Source: a virus
Length of the DNA stretch: 37,912 bases
Strand: one strand, 5' to 3'
Virus record (IMG/VR): IMGVR_UViG_3300009182_000150
Location: 1 to 37,912 of that record
Shown: positions 1 through 8,438 of the stretch, piece after piece
Layout of the letters: each line of letters begins with the position of its first letter
How positions within the stretch are numbered: the first letter of the stretch is position 1
Made by a program: the position numbers and the translations under genes
The notes under the pieces: model-generated
Told to the model about the DNA's origin: nothing
Seen by the model: the letters and a program-made list of their open reading frames with translations, nothing else
Databases searched by the model: none

Positions 1-1239
1 ATTTGCTGTAGTTAAATACGGTTGTACAAAAGCATAAACTCTTGTATTAGTGTAATATAAATTACTGCCTTCCGATACATTCGAAGTAGTTAAATAAGGT
101 AAGACTGCAGATACAACTCTTGCATTAGTGTAATATAAATTACTGCCTTCCGATACATTCGAAGTAGTTAAATAAGGTAAGACTGCAGATACAACTCTTG
201 CATTAGTGTAATATAAATTAGTTGTTTCTCTTACGTTAGCCGTAGTTAAATAAGGTATTACCGCTGCTAAAGTAACTGTAGCTTGCGCTCTTGCATTGGT
301 AAAATATAGATTGGTGCCTTCGGCGACATTCGATGTTGTTATTTGCGTATTTCCGCCTGGCGAGAATAATGCAAGTACTCTTGTATTAGAGAAATAAGGA
401 TTTATGCCGTTTGGATCGGGATTTAAATCATATGTAGTAAAGTTTAACAGTGTTAAAACTGTATTTGCTACATTAGCTCTTTCTGCAAAATTAGATGTTG
501 CCGCACCGGAACCTGCATTTGCAGTGGCGTTTGTCCAATAGCCTGCGGTAGAATTCCAAGTTAATACTTGGTTGTTACTAGGGGTACCGGAATATACTAC
601 ATCGCCAAGATCAACAAGATTAGCAAGTGATAATGCTGTTTGAACTCTTGCGTTTGTAAAATATAAACTATTGCCCAGTTCTCTTACATTAGCAGTGGTT
701 AACCAAGGTTGAATAAATGCATTTACTCTCGCATTTGTAAAGTATTGATTTGTAAAACCTTCAGGCAATCCGTCTGTTGTATTTGCTGCACCCGATACTG
801 CAGCAATATTTGCACGAATAGTACCAGCAACTACATCAATAATAATGGTTGGATCGGCTGCAGTAAGTGCAGTTCTTGCCCTTGTATTAGTATAATATAG
901 ATTGGAATTGGATTCCGTTACATTAGCAGTTGTAAGAAATGGGGATAGTGTATTTAATGTTAATGAGGTTGCTACATTACCTGGTGCCCAAACATTAGAT
1001 GTGCTGTTCCAAATAAGAGCTTGCCCATTGCTGCTGTTCGCCGTATTTACATCGAGTAAGGCATCAATACTTGCAAGTTGCAGGTTAGCAAATACTCTAG
1101 CATTAGTAAAGTATAAGTTAGTTAATTCTACTACATTGGCGGTAGTTAAAAATGGACTTAGAGTAGCTAGCGTAACATTGCTAGCAGCGACATTGCCTCC
1201 CCCTATCCCACTCTGCGAATATATCCGTGCTCTTGTCAT
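1..1239 (-). CDS. Repeat-rich tail-fibre-like structural protein (partial, C-terminal end outside window)
   Basis: The minus-strand frame from the ATG at 1239 stays open for 413 codons to the window edge, so the 3' end is missing. The protein starts MTRARIYSQSGIGGGNVAAS and is built of degenerate repeats of about 26 residues around NLY(Y/F)TNARV, each followed by LTTxNVxE. The same motif occurs once in the 968-aa virion protein at 20033-22939. Small polar residues dominate and cysteine is absent, which fits an elongated fibre or baseplate-associated structural protein. Two repeats at 39-194 are almost identical at DNA level. A TATAAATA late promoter lies at 1265-1272, 26 bases upstream, so it is probably expressed late, independently of the cassette before it. 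Receptor-binding function is inferred only. Confidence 0.8.
   Translation of the reverse strand, partial: MTRARIYSQSGIGGGNVAASNVTLATLSPFLTTANVVELTNLYFTNARVFANLQLASIDALLDVNTANSSNGQALIWNSTSNVWAPGNVATSLTLNTLSPFLTTANVTESNSNLYYTNTRARTALTAADPTIIIDVVAGTIRANIAAVSGAANTTDGLPEGFTNQYFTNARVNAFIQPWLTTANVRELGNSLYFTNARVQTALSLANLVDLGDVVYSGTPSNNQVLTWNSTAGYWTNATANAGSGAATSNFAERANVANTVLTLLNFTTYDLNPDPNGINPYFSNTRVLALFSPGGNTQITTSNVAEGTNLYFTNARAQATVTLAAVIPYLTTANVRETTNLYYTNARVVSAVLPYLTTSNVSEGSNLYYTNARVVSAVLPYLTTSNVSEGSNLYYTNTRVYAFVQPYLTTAN
39..194 (-). repeat. Tandem 78-bp direct repeat in the fibre gene
   Basis: Positions 39-116 and 117-194 are 78-base units differing at one base (T at 45, C at 123). A third, diverged unit starts at 195. 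Each unit encodes one 26-residue fibre repeat (NLYYTNARVVSAVLPYLTTS and following). Near-identity at DNA level suggests a recent duplication and a site prone to repeat-number change. Confidence 0.9.
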
Positions 1240-1264
1240 TATTTTCCCAGATCTTTTTCTCTAT

Positions 1265-1272
1265 TATTTATA
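1265..1272 (-). promoter_or_regulatory. T4-type late promoter TATAAATA
   Basis: Exact TATAAATA on the minus strand, 26 bases before the ATG at 1239 and in the gap after the preceding gene. This is the T4 gp55-dependent late promoter consensus. The motif occurs by chance in AT-rich DNA; its position immediately before a structural gene is the main support. Confidence 0.6.
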
Positions 1273-1291
1273 ATAACAAGAATTTAGGTAT

Positions 1292-1321
1292 TATGACCCT
1301 CAAAACCGAATTTAGGTCATA
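1292..1321 (-). terminator. Inverted repeat spanning the stop codon of the 557-aa gene
   Basis: TATGACC (1292-1298) and GGTCATA (1315-1321) form a perfect 7-bp stem with a 16-base loop. The stop codon of the glycosyltransferase-methyltransferase gene lies at the hairpin. There is no U-tract afterwards, so it is at most a weak terminator or an mRNA-end structure between the cassette and the fibre gene. Confidence 0.35.
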
Positions 1322-2985
1322 TTAAATATCATTACGTTGTTAACAAACCATCCCATATAAATGCCGTTTAACGTATATTTTATCAATTCTTTTTCCATTT
1401 CGGTGTTTCTTATCATATTTTTTTTCTCAAATTTTTCTTGCCAATATTCTTTTTCCTGACAATTTATATGACCAACGCCACCCTGCCCAGGAATTGCAGC
1501 AGTCCATATTAATATTCCCCCAGGTTTTATATTTCGTACAACGCTGTCAACAACATTGTCAGATAATTCATTTTCTATATGTTCAGCTACTTCCATGCAA
1601 GTAACTAAATCTGCAGGATCGTTTAAATCAAATAAACTAACCTGTTTCAAATATTCTTTATTGATTATTCTTTCATCAACATCATATCCAAATGCATCAA
1701 TGCCTACTTCTCTCAAAGAATAAACTAACATTCCCGGACCACATCCGATATCAACAACCTTGTTTGGAGAAATATTATTCTTTATCCAAATAGCTAATCT
1801 ATCAGTACAAGGTTTTTCCTCTTGCCACATCAAATCATAGTCCATCTTAACCTCAAGAGCGGGATATGAAGGATATATTTTCTCACAAAAACCTAATCCA
1901 TCTCTATATTTATTTTCTTCGTACCAACCGTTTCCTGTGTATACATTTAATACATTTTGAAAGTATTCCTCGTACATAGGAGCAATTTTATCCAAAGTAA
2001 AGTTTTCGCCCCATACCCTACAATTTTTTGGGTTAATTTTATCGATATTTTTTGCAGCAGTTACAAACTGATCAAAAGTATTACATCGGTAACCCGTTAA
2101 TCCATTTAAATTATTTTCAGTAAAAGCACCCCAATCTGTAGTTATTGTCGGTGTCCCAGATAATAATAACTCTATTTGTACTCCGCCAAATGGCTCTATA
2201 TACATTGAAGGAACAAATGCGGCTTTTGCCTTTGACATTAATTTTTTTCTAGTCTCAATGTCCGCATAACCTACAAATTCCACATTATTAGGAAATGTCA
2301 TATTGTCGGGATTTTGCCCAGCAATAATTAATTTCTTTCCCAACTTCTCAGCAACTTGCACTGCAATATGAACGCCCTTACCCTCGTATACTCTTCCCAG
2401 AAATAGAAAATAGTCTTCTTTTTCTTCAGAATATTCAAAATCCTCTAGATCAAAATAATTAGGAATAACAGTATTATACCAATCGGATTGACAATGTGCA
2501 ACCCCATTCATTCCATAATTTGCATGCATTATTGCATAAGATTCCCATACCTTCCATCTTGCCCAATGCCCGCCGGCATATCCTATACCCGGCTCAACTA
2601 CAATCATATCGTGGTCATGTACGTCACAAATAAATTTTACTCCGCTTCCCCAGAAAGGAAGTAAAAAATCATTCTTTTGTTTTCTTTTTGCTATTTCAAT
2701 TGATGCATTAGTGTAGAATGTTTGATATGCATGATCGCCTATACTATATTTAAAGAAATTCTTTTTCCAATCATATCCACCATATGCAACTTCCCAATCT
2801 TCGTTGGTAATAACTGATACGTGCTCTGTACAAATGAGATCAGAATCTTCGTGACCATAGTGTATAACAGTATGTCCTCGCTCTGTCATCATTTTGCCAA
2901 ACTTAACTACTTTTTGCGTATATGCGCAGGCATTAAATTCTTTGGAACTTACTGTGTGGGGCAACCCTAATATATGAAAACGCAT
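1312..2985 (-). CDS. Glycosyltransferase (GT4-like) fused to SAM-dependent methyltransferase
   Basis: 557 aa in two domains. Residues 1-350 look like a GT-B retaining glycosyltransferase: FLGRVYEGKGVH at 195-206 and EPFGGVQIE at 264-272, the E-x7-E donor-site pattern of GT family 4. Residues 380-557 look like a class I methyltransferase: VDIGCGPG (411-418) for SAM, acidic YDVDE at 434-438, MEVAEHI (464-470), and GHINCQEKEYW (505-515) typical of Methyltransf_23-like enzymes. One polypeptide could transfer a sugar and methylate it or its acceptor. It is the last gene of the cassette, next to the fibre gene at 1239. The acceptor (protein, LPS or small molecule) is unknown; a fibre protein is my inference. 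Confidence 0.85.
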   Translation of the reverse strand: MRFHILGLPHTVSSKEFNACAYTQKVVKFGKMMTERGHTVIHYGHEDSDLICTEHVSVITNEDWEVAYGGYDWKKNFFKYSIGDHAYQTFYTNASIEIAKRKQKNDFLLPFWGSGVKFICDVHDHDMIVVEPGIGYAGGHWARWKVWESYAIMHANYGMNGVAHCQSDWYNTVIPNYFDLEDFEYSEEKEDYFLFLGRVYEGKGVHIAVQVAEKLGKKLIIAGQNPDNMTFPNNVEFVGYADIETRKKLMSKAKAAFVPSMYIEPFGGVQIELLLSGTPTITTDWGAFTENNLNGLTGYRCNTFDQFVTAAKNIDKINPKNCRVWGENFTLDKIAPMYEEYFQNVLNVYTGNGWYEENKYRDGLGFCEKIYPSYPALEVKMDYDLMWQEEKPCTDRLAIWIKNNISPNKVVDIGCGPGMLVYSLREVGIDAFGYDVDERIINKEYLKQVSLFDLNDPADLVTCMEVAEHIENELSDNVVDSVVRNIKPGGILIWTAAIPGQGGVGHINCQEKEYWQEKFEKKNMIRNTEMEKELIKYTLNGIYMGWFVNNVMIFNMT

Positions 2986-2993
2986 TATTTACC

Positions 2994-3578
2994 TTATAAA
3001 AATAAATCAACTGGCATTGCTAAACGAATAGAGCCATTGAAAGGAGTAGATTGGTGATATAAAAATCCAGGAAAAATTACATAATCGCCATCATGGGGCC
3101 GTATAGATTTATTTTCAAACAATTTATAGAATTCTTCTTTATATCCTCGATTTGCATTATTTCTAGGATCAAATAATAAAAGTTCACCCCCCGGTGCCTG
3201 TTTGTCTATTATCATATAAAATACTGAACTTAATGCTGCGCCAGAATGATTATGATAGGGAATCATATAACCATTTAAAACTCCTGTTACCCAAGATTTT
3301 ATATGTCTTTCAGGAAAATCTTTAAGAGAAATACCCATGTTATTTAAGTATTCCTCAAACGCCGGCCAGACCACCTCATCTCTGAACACTTGCATTGCTG
3401 GCGGCCCATGATTCAGTATATCATGTTCAGATTTTAAAAATTCACTACGAGGAGAACTAAAATTTATTTCTTGAAATAATGTTTGACACGCATTGTCTAA
3501 TACTTCTTTATTTTTTGTATTGCCATATAGTACTTCTGTTGACCACAAAGGATTGAAACCATAATTAATTTTTGTCAT
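2994..3578 (-). CDS. 2OG-Fe(II) oxygenase-like protein (HNH / GGEL subtype)
   Basis: 194 aa resembling the putative 2-oxoglutarate Fe(II) oxygenases of the TIGR02466 kind common in marine phages. Likely metal ligands are in PYHNHSGAA (H109, H111), followed by the core strand GGELLLFDPR (130-139), a distal H175 in FLYHQSTPF and R185 as the 2OG-carboxylate candidate. It shares this layout with the genes at 5390 and 6707 but is more distant from them than they are from each other. It overlaps the preceding gene by 14 bases and sits 8 bases before the glycosyltransferase gene. Substrate unknown; hydroxylation of a protein side chain is plausible. Confidence 0.8.
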   Translation of the reverse strand: MTKINYGFNPLWSTEVLYGNTKNKEVLDNACQTLFQEINFSSPRSEFLKSEHDILNHGPPAMQVFRDEVVWPAFEEYLNNMGISLKDFPERHIKSWVTGVLNGYMIPYHNHSGAALSSVFYMIIDKQAPGGELLLFDPRNNANRGYKEEFYKLFENKSIRPHDGDYVIFPGFLYHQSTPFNGSIRLAMPVDLFL

Positions 3579-3972
3579 TTATCATAAACTCCTCTAAAAA
3601 ATATTCTTTAACGTCTGGAACCATACCTATATTATTATCAAAATTCCAACTAATAATATCTAGGATTTGATTATACGTTTTTGTATCTCGGCTATATTCA
3701 ATAAAGTAAGGGTCGTTATTGTAAAGTAATTCGGGATCGTTTAAATATTCCACTGGGCTTCCGCCAAAATATTCTGCTAACCATTTAGCATAACATATCC
3801 CAACCATATAACTTTTGGAAGGGTATATCCAACCAATATCTTTTTCGTGAAAATATCTAATAGCGTCAAGAAGTATATCGTCACTTATTTGTATATTTTT
3901 AGTATTTAGATCATCATCATATTCTAATTTTAATCTATGATATACTTCTTGACGTATTTTCCATTCTTTCAT
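3565..3972 (-). CDS. Unknown conserved-looking phage protein
   Basis: 135 aa, no recognised catalytic motif. It has a central stretch SKSYMVGICYAKWLAEYFGG followed by EYLNDPELLYNNDPYF, rich in aromatic and acidic residues, and ends in an acidic tail. I have the impression of having seen similar proteins in T4-like phages next to oxygenase genes, but cannot name a family. It overlaps the oxygenase gene downstream by 14 bases and follows the preceding gene with a 1-base gap, so it is translated with the oxygenases. It could be a partner subunit. Confidence 0.7.
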   Translation of the reverse strand: MKEWKIRQEVYHRLKLEYDDDLNTKNIQISDDILLDAIRYFHEKDIGWIYPSKSYMVGICYAKWLAEYFGGSPVEYLNDPELLYNNDPYFIEYSRDTKTYNQILDIISWNFDNNIGMVPDVKEYFLEEFMINDKN

Positions 3973-3973
3973 A

Positions 3974-4489
3974 CTATTGAAACACCATATTTAATACTAT
4001 TCTTTTTTTATTTGCAACTATTTTATCTACTTTATGTTTTATATCTGTTGTATGATTTATTATCATTATGTCCCCATTTTTAGGATAATAGTGTCTTTCA
4101 ATCTTGTCATAGCATTGTATTTGTAGACTACCGCCCTCTATTATTTGAAAATCCTCTTGATAACATAATGCCTGAATCGTAATATTTTCTCTTGCATCGG
4201 TGTGCCAAACTTCGGCTCCTTTTTCTATACCATAGTATAATGAGGAATTAGTTAATTTTAAATTCGGATATAAATTTTTGAATTTATTTAACTGAGTTTC
4301 TATAAAAAATTTAGTGTGCACATCACATTCACAAGACGCATATCCATCAATTTCATCTTCCCATATTATATCTTTTTTAGAAACAATATTAATTAAAGAA
4401 TCATCGTGATAGCAATAATATCCATATATCAATAGATATTCATGCATTTTTTGTAAATCAAAATTACAATCTGCTATTATTAGTTCCAT
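3974..4489 (-). CDS. 2OG-Fe(II) oxygenase-like protein (WHTD subtype)
   Basis: 171 aa from the ATG at 4489; an upstream in-frame TTG at 4498 would add three residues and is less likely. It carries the WHTD motif with metal ligands H96 and D98, GGSLQIQ near 119-125, a distal H152 after the GDIMIINHT strand, and R163 as the 2OG-binding candidate. It belongs with the WHTD/WHND genes at 9495, 9995 and 10766 but is more diverged. The start overlaps the 3' end of the radical-SAM gene by 26 bases, which implies translational coupling. Substrate unknown. Confidence 0.78.
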   Translation of the reverse strand: MELIIADCNFDLQKMHEYLLIYGYYCYHDDSLINIVSKKDIIWEDEIDGYASCECDVHTKFFIETQLNKFKNLYPNLKLTNSSLYYGIEKGAEVWHTDARENITIQALCYQEDFQIIEGGSLQIQCYDKIERHYYPKNGDIMIINHTTDIKHKVDKIVANKKRIVLNMVFQ

Positions 4490-5390
4490 ACCAATCAATC
4501 AAGTGTTTAAATCCATTGCAACTATTATCTAAATTCTTAACTTCTCGCAAATGCTCGGACAAACAATGCCCATAATAATTGCATTTAGAACAAATTTTAT
4601 TTTTATTTACTTTATTCTTTTCTAGATCACACCATTTTAAATATTCATCAAACGTATCATATTCTAAAAAATATTCGTTATCATTAAGATCAAATTCTAA
4701 AACCGCATATTTCCCAGAAGGAGTAATATAGACATGGTCATCAGAAAAACTATTCTTTATATTATTTATACTATCTTTTATAAGGCCGGCATTCACAAAG
4801 TTAAATTTTTTTTTGATTGGACTTTCCAACCATTTTATTATAAAATTTTCATAATCTTTAAAAGAAACATTTTTTTGATTTGCCTGGTTTGAACTATAAG
4901 GTTTTATTTCAACAGATTCTAATCTAGATAATAGATTAAAATTTAATATCATTTCATCTACGTCTTTTTTTATTAACTTATCCCCGGCCAACATTAGAAC
5001 ACAAAAAGGTTTTTTAAGTAAAGCCATATTTTTCCATACTAATTCTGAATCTTGTCTACAATCAAAATCATAACTAACAGATGTATAGCATTCTTCATCC
5101 GTTGTTATATCATTTATCATTGATAAATTTGTAATAATATTAAATTTTACATTGGGGTTATATAATTTACATACTTGTTTTAAATCATAAAAGTATTTTT
5201 TAGGTAGTAAGCCAACCTCACCCCCGTATAAATCTATTTGATCTATGGTTTCATATGTAGATATTTCTGATAATTTTTCATTCAATTTATCTAAATTTAA
5301 TAATTTTTTATCTGATAATTGTTGATTATCTAAATAACAAAAATCACATCTAAAATTGCAATAGTACCACGGATTAATAGAAATATTCAT
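4464..5390 (-). CDS. Radical SAM protein with a reduced SPASM/twitch-like C-terminus
   Basis: 308 aa. The N-terminus carries CNFRCDFC (C11, C15, C18), the CxxxCxxC site for the SAM-binding 4Fe-4S cluster, and LYGGE (GGE at 56-58) for SAM. A C-terminal set C267-x2-C270-x5-C276 plus C291 looks like a shortened SPASM or twitch auxiliary-cluster domain, as found in peptide- and protein-modifying enzymes. The middle is very Lys/Asn/Ile rich, in line with the local AT richness. It abuts the preceding oxygenase gene (one-base overlap at 5390) and overlaps the next oxygenase, so the radical-SAM and two oxygenases are one translational unit. Reaction unknown. Confidence 0.87.
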   Translation of the reverse strand: MNISINPWYYCNFRCDFCYLDNQQLSDKKLLNLDKLNEKLSEISTYETIDQIDLYGGEVGLLPKKYFYDLKQVCKLYNPNVKFNIITNLSMINDITTDEECYTSVSYDFDCRQDSELVWKNMALLKKPFCVLMLAGDKLIKKDVDEMILNFNLLSRLESVEIKPYSSNQANQKNVSFKDYENFIIKWLESPIKKKFNFVNAGLIKDSINNIKNSFSDDHVYITPSGKYAVLEFDLNDNEYFLEYDTFDEYLKWCDLEKNKVNKNKICSKCNYYGHCLSEHLREVKNLDNSCNGFKHLIDWYGTNNSRL

Positions 5391-5986
5391 TAAATATCTA
5401 AATTTATAACTATTGCAAGTCGATCTTCATTACCAGTATAAGTATTAACTTCGTGCCAAATATAAGCAGGTGCTACAACCAATCTATTTTTTTTAGTTTC
5501 CACAGAAAATGTTTCTGGGGGGTGAAAATGTAGATTAGAATGAAAAGCCGGATCTCTTAATATTAATTCCCCGCCGTATTGACTATTATCTATATCATTA
5601 AGATAAAAAATTCCAAATGCGGACGCACCAATATGATTATGTAAAGATTTATTTTCTCCAGTTTTCATGAAAGGTAACTTTCCTGAATTTTTAGATACCA
5701 TAACTTTTAACATATCTTTTGTCAAAATGTTTTCATCGTAAGATGATGCTAATTCATAAAAACCATCAAGAAATAAATTTTGCAACTCTCGCAAAATTGG
5801 AAACTTATTTAAATTATTTTCTGTAAATAGAGGTATCTCATCATCTATTAAAGATTTATTCGCATTATTTTGTGCCATATAATCTTTAAAAACAGTTAAT
5901 GTTATTGTTTTTATTTTCTCATTCCAACTATCATCTAAAATATGATCCTTAATTACCACATTAACAGGGAATATCGTTTTTATCAC
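5390..5986 (-). CDS. 2OG-Fe(II) oxygenase-like protein (HNH / GGEL subtype)
   Basis: 198 aa, starting with GTG at 5986 behind a good ribosome site (AAAGGAGA, 5 bases before GTG). Motifs: SLHNHIGASAFG (H116, H118), YGGELILRDPAFH (GGEL at 138-141), IWHEV (H178) and R189. It is a close paralogue of the gene at 6707-7345: both share the NSQYGGELIL core, the DPAFH motif and the (A/P)xYIWHEV segment. The two copies flank an SGNH-like gene, so a duplication followed by divergence is likely. Its start lies inside the SGNH gene (26-base overlap). Substrate unknown. Confidence 0.82.
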   Translation of the reverse strand: MIKTIFPVNVVIKDHILDDSWNEKIKTITLTVFKDYMAQNNANKSLIDDEIPLFTENNLNKFPILRELQNLFLDGFYELASSYDENILTKDMLKVMVSKNSGKLPFMKTGENKSLHNHIGASAFGIFYLNDIDNSQYGGELILRDPAFHSNLHFHPPETFSVETKKNRLVVAPAYIWHEVNTYTGNEDRLAIVINLDI

Positions 5987-6710
5987 AGGGTTCTCCTTTA
6001 TAAACTTTTATATATTTATTATAGATTTCTTCAGCAATAAATTGTTGTCCAATCCCATTAGGATGATTATCTTTTTCTGATAATACAAATTTAGAATATT
6101 TGGATGAAAAAGTATATCCTCCAAGTTTTTTATCGGATGGCCAACCAATAATATTATTCATATTATCTATTTTATTGAAATATTTTGAGTTTAATAGTTG
6201 AGCAAAAAACTTAGTTTGATCTATATCTGTTCTAAAAATATTAACTAATGGAAAATGTATTATTGGAATTTGTTTCATCTGACAGAAATCATCAAGATAA
6301 CAAATTAATCTAAGTGTTTGTTCTATACACTCCATATGCAATTCTTTTTTATCTATATGTTCCTTTAATTTTTTGGAAAAAGAATTCAATTCCTCTAAAA
6401 AATTCGGATCATGATCTTCACAGTAAATGTTATTAATGTCATACTGGTCATACAATGATGTTTTTAATCCGTACGTCCATCCAACAACCACTAAATCTAT
6501 TTTTTCAGGATTTTCCAATATATTGGACATTAATTTGTCATACAAATAGATATTAGATGCACCTGTCTTTGAAATATTTTTAACAGGTAAATTTAATTTT
6601 TCGGATATTAAATCTGGCCATTTTTTAAAATTAAAATCCACATCTAAATCATCATGGGGTTGCCATTTACCATCTGAATAACTAGTACCAGCAGTTAGAA
6701 TATATTTCAT
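5961..6710 (-). CDS. SGNH-hydrolase-like protein
   Basis: 249 aa. It shows the block order of the SGNH/GDSL hydrolase fold: AGTSYSDG with a candidate nucleophile S10, TGASN at 49-53 as the oxyanion-hole Gly block, VVVGWTYG at 74-81 where the Asn block would be (Asn not obvious), and DNHPNG at 214-219 carrying the Asp/His pair. Such enzymes are esterases, acetyl-esterases or acyltransferases acting on sugars or lipids. No signal peptide, so it should act in the cytoplasm. It overlaps the oxygenase genes on both sides (4 bases with 6707, 26 bases with 5390). Loss of the block III Asn makes the activity uncertain. Confidence 0.7.
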   Translation of the reverse strand: MKYILTAGTSYSDGKWQPHDDLDVDFNFKKWPDLISEKLNLPVKNISKTGASNIYLYDKLMSNILENPEKIDLVVVGWTYGLKTSLYDQYDINNIYCEDHDPNFLEELNSFSKKLKEHIDKKELHMECIEQTLRLICYLDDFCQMKQIPIIHFPLVNIFRTDIDQTKFFAQLLNSKYFNKIDNMNNIIGWPSDKKLGGYTFSSKYSKFVLSEKDNHPNGIGQQFIAEEIYNKYIKVYKGEPCDKNDIPC

Positions 6711-7345
6711 TTTCTATCTAAATCCACAACAGCACAAAATCGATCTTTTCCATAAAATTTACTAACTTCATGCCAAATATATGATGGCCCTATAATCATT
6801 CTATTTTTTTTAGTTTTAATTTTAATTTTTTGCTTAGGATGAAATCCTTTATTCGCATGAAATGCAGGATCATGTAAAATTAATTCACCGCCATATTGAC
6901 TATTATCTACATCTGACAAGTAAAATATAGCAAATGCTCTGGATGGGTGATTATGTAATCCCACTACCATATTCTTTTTTAATTCCGTAAAATTGCCGGA
7001 ATCACTAAAAAATATTTTTTTTATTTCATCTTTTGTTAGAATATTATTTTTAAAACTTGAAGCTAATTCATAAAAACAATCAATATACATATCTCGCAAT
7101 TCTTTTATTATAGGAAACATAGATGAGGTTTCCTCAGTAATAACATATGGTTTGGAAAGTTTGTGATAATCGTATGTCAATAAAAAAGTATTTTTATTAT
7201 TTTTTAAATCTTTTCTCAAATCGCAATATTCACCATTTAACGATAGGGCCTTTAAAGTATTAATTAATTCGCAATTCCATTGTTCAGATTTTTCATAATC
7301 TTTTATTAGAATATTAGTAAAAAATGGAGTTATTATATTATTCAT
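6707..7345 (-). CDS. 2OG-Fe(II) oxygenase-like protein (HNH / GGEL subtype, paralogue)
   Basis: 212 aa, paralogue of the 198-aa protein at 5390-5986. Ligand candidates are H131 and H133 in GLHNHPSRAF, then YGGELILHDPAFH (GGEL at 152-155), IWHEV (H192) and R202. The N-terminal third differs most between the paralogues, which suggests different partners or substrates. It overlaps the unknown 366-aa gene by 8 bases at its start and the SGNH gene by 4 bases at its stop. Function beyond the fold is inferred. Confidence 0.82.
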   Translation of the reverse strand: MNNIITPFFTNILIKDYEKSEQWNCELINTLKALSLNGEYCDLRKDLKNNKNTFLLTYDYHKLSKPYVITEETSSMFPIIKELRDMYIDCFYELASSFKNNILTKDEIKKIFFSDSGNFTELKKNMVVGLHNHPSRAFAIFYLSDVDNSQYGGELILHDPAFHANKGFHPKQKIKIKTKKNRMIIGPSYIWHEVSKFYGKDRFCAVVDLDRK

Positions 7346-8438
7346 TTAATGTATAACATTTAAGATATTCTTTATTATGTCTATTTTCTAAAATAGATTG
7401 TATCAAATAGTGATTGACTGTACCCAAATCTATAGAGAAAAATGATCCTGCAGAATGCTCGAATGTGGCTTCTGTTTCAATTATTTTTTCTAAAAAATCA
7501 TCCGTAAAATTTACAAAACAAGGCAAAAAATCTAGTTTATTAATATCAGATTTTACGTATGTATAAACGCTTTCCTCATTCCAACTGTTACCCGCAATAT
7601 TGTTAAATTTTTTAAATAATTCTATATCATCTTTAGTTATATTACTAAAAGTAATCTCATTATTAAATGACGTATACATGAAAGGTTCCTGCCAAATTCT
7701 TTCACACGTAAAAAGTTTTGCATATTCCGAGTTATCTGTTATTATATCGTAAAAATTTTCAAAAGTATATTTCTTTGTTAAATTTAGTTTTTTAGTAAAT
7801 CTTTCTGTAAGAATATGAACAAAAAATATTTCTTTTATTTCATACAAATATTTGATAAGATCTTTTTTAATTAGCGGCACTAAAGAATTTTTTAATTCTT
7901 TTTTATAACTGCCATCGTATAAATATGACGCAAGTAAATATTCCACACTAGCAAAAGAAAGAAATTCGTGAGTATTGAATTTATATTGTACAAGATTATT
8001 ATATTTCTCAGAAAACTCGTTAAAACTAATATTATAGATATGATGACTTTTAGTAAAAACAGTTAGACGAAATAATAATGATTTATATATGTAATATATT
8101 TTATCTAAACTAGTTTTTTTTAAAATATTAACTAACCAAATAATTAATAGATCTAAAAATATATTTTCTTTGGCATATATAATAACTTTTGTATCCAAAG
8201 ATTTTAAATACAAAAACATTTTTTCAATAGTATCAAATGTTTTTTCTTTACCTATTATATCCTCTAAATCCATGCCCGCGGCAATTATTTTTCCATGATG
8301 ATTTCCTGCAGCGGAAACTAACATATGTTCGGAAATTTTTTCAGAAATAACAATTCTATCTAAATTAACATCAATATGTGTATCATTAGAAATATATACA
8401 TTATTAAATAAATGAATTTTTTCTATCAAATGTAACAT
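7338..8438 (-). CDS. Unknown protein, MLHL family member 1
   Basis: 366 aa with no recognised catalytic motif. It is clearly related to the 399-aa protein at 13924-15123: both begin MLHL, continue with a D-x-HID / R(I/V)VIS segment, share an IIIYA / IVIFA strand around residue 85, an SVEYLLASYLYDGSYKK-type helix, and a closing domain with a conserved acidic stretch. The two may form a small undescribed family. In both cases the gene abuts a radical-SAM gene: here its start lies inside the SPASM gene at 8404 (35-base overlap). A role as substrate-presenting or partner protein of radical-SAM enzymes is inference. Composition is extremely AT-rich. Confidence 0.75.
   Translation of the reverse strand: MLHLIEKIHLFNNVYISNDTHIDVNLDRIVISEKISEHMLVSAAGNHHGKIIAAGMDLEDIIGKEKTFDTIEKMFLYLKSLDTKVIIYAKENIFLDLLIIWLVNILKKTSLDKIYYIYKSLLFRLTVFTKSHHIYNISFNEFSEKYNNLVQYKFNTHEFLSFASVEYLLASYLYDGSYKKELKNSLVPLIKKDLIKYLYEIKEIFFVHILTERFTKKLNLTKKYTFENFYDIITDNSEYAKLFTCERIWQEPFMYTSFNNEITFSNITKDDIELFKKFNNIAGNSWNEESVYTYVKSDINKLDFLPCFVNFTDDFLEKIIETEATFEHSAGSFFSIDLGTVNHYLIQSILENRHNKEYLKCYTLNE

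Noticed and set aside
39-272. CRISPR-like repeat array at the left edge
   Set aside because: The units are contiguous, in frame and protein-coding, with no unique spacers.
709-1273. Plus-strand open frames at 709-900 and 902-1273
   Set aside because: Shadows of the repeat-rich fibre gene on the minus strand, which is continuously open for 413 codons and has a late promoter.
4763-4770. TATAAATA late-promoter motif inside the radical-SAM gene at 4464
   Set aside because: More than 250 bases from the next start. Such octamers are expected several times by chance in AT-rich DNA.
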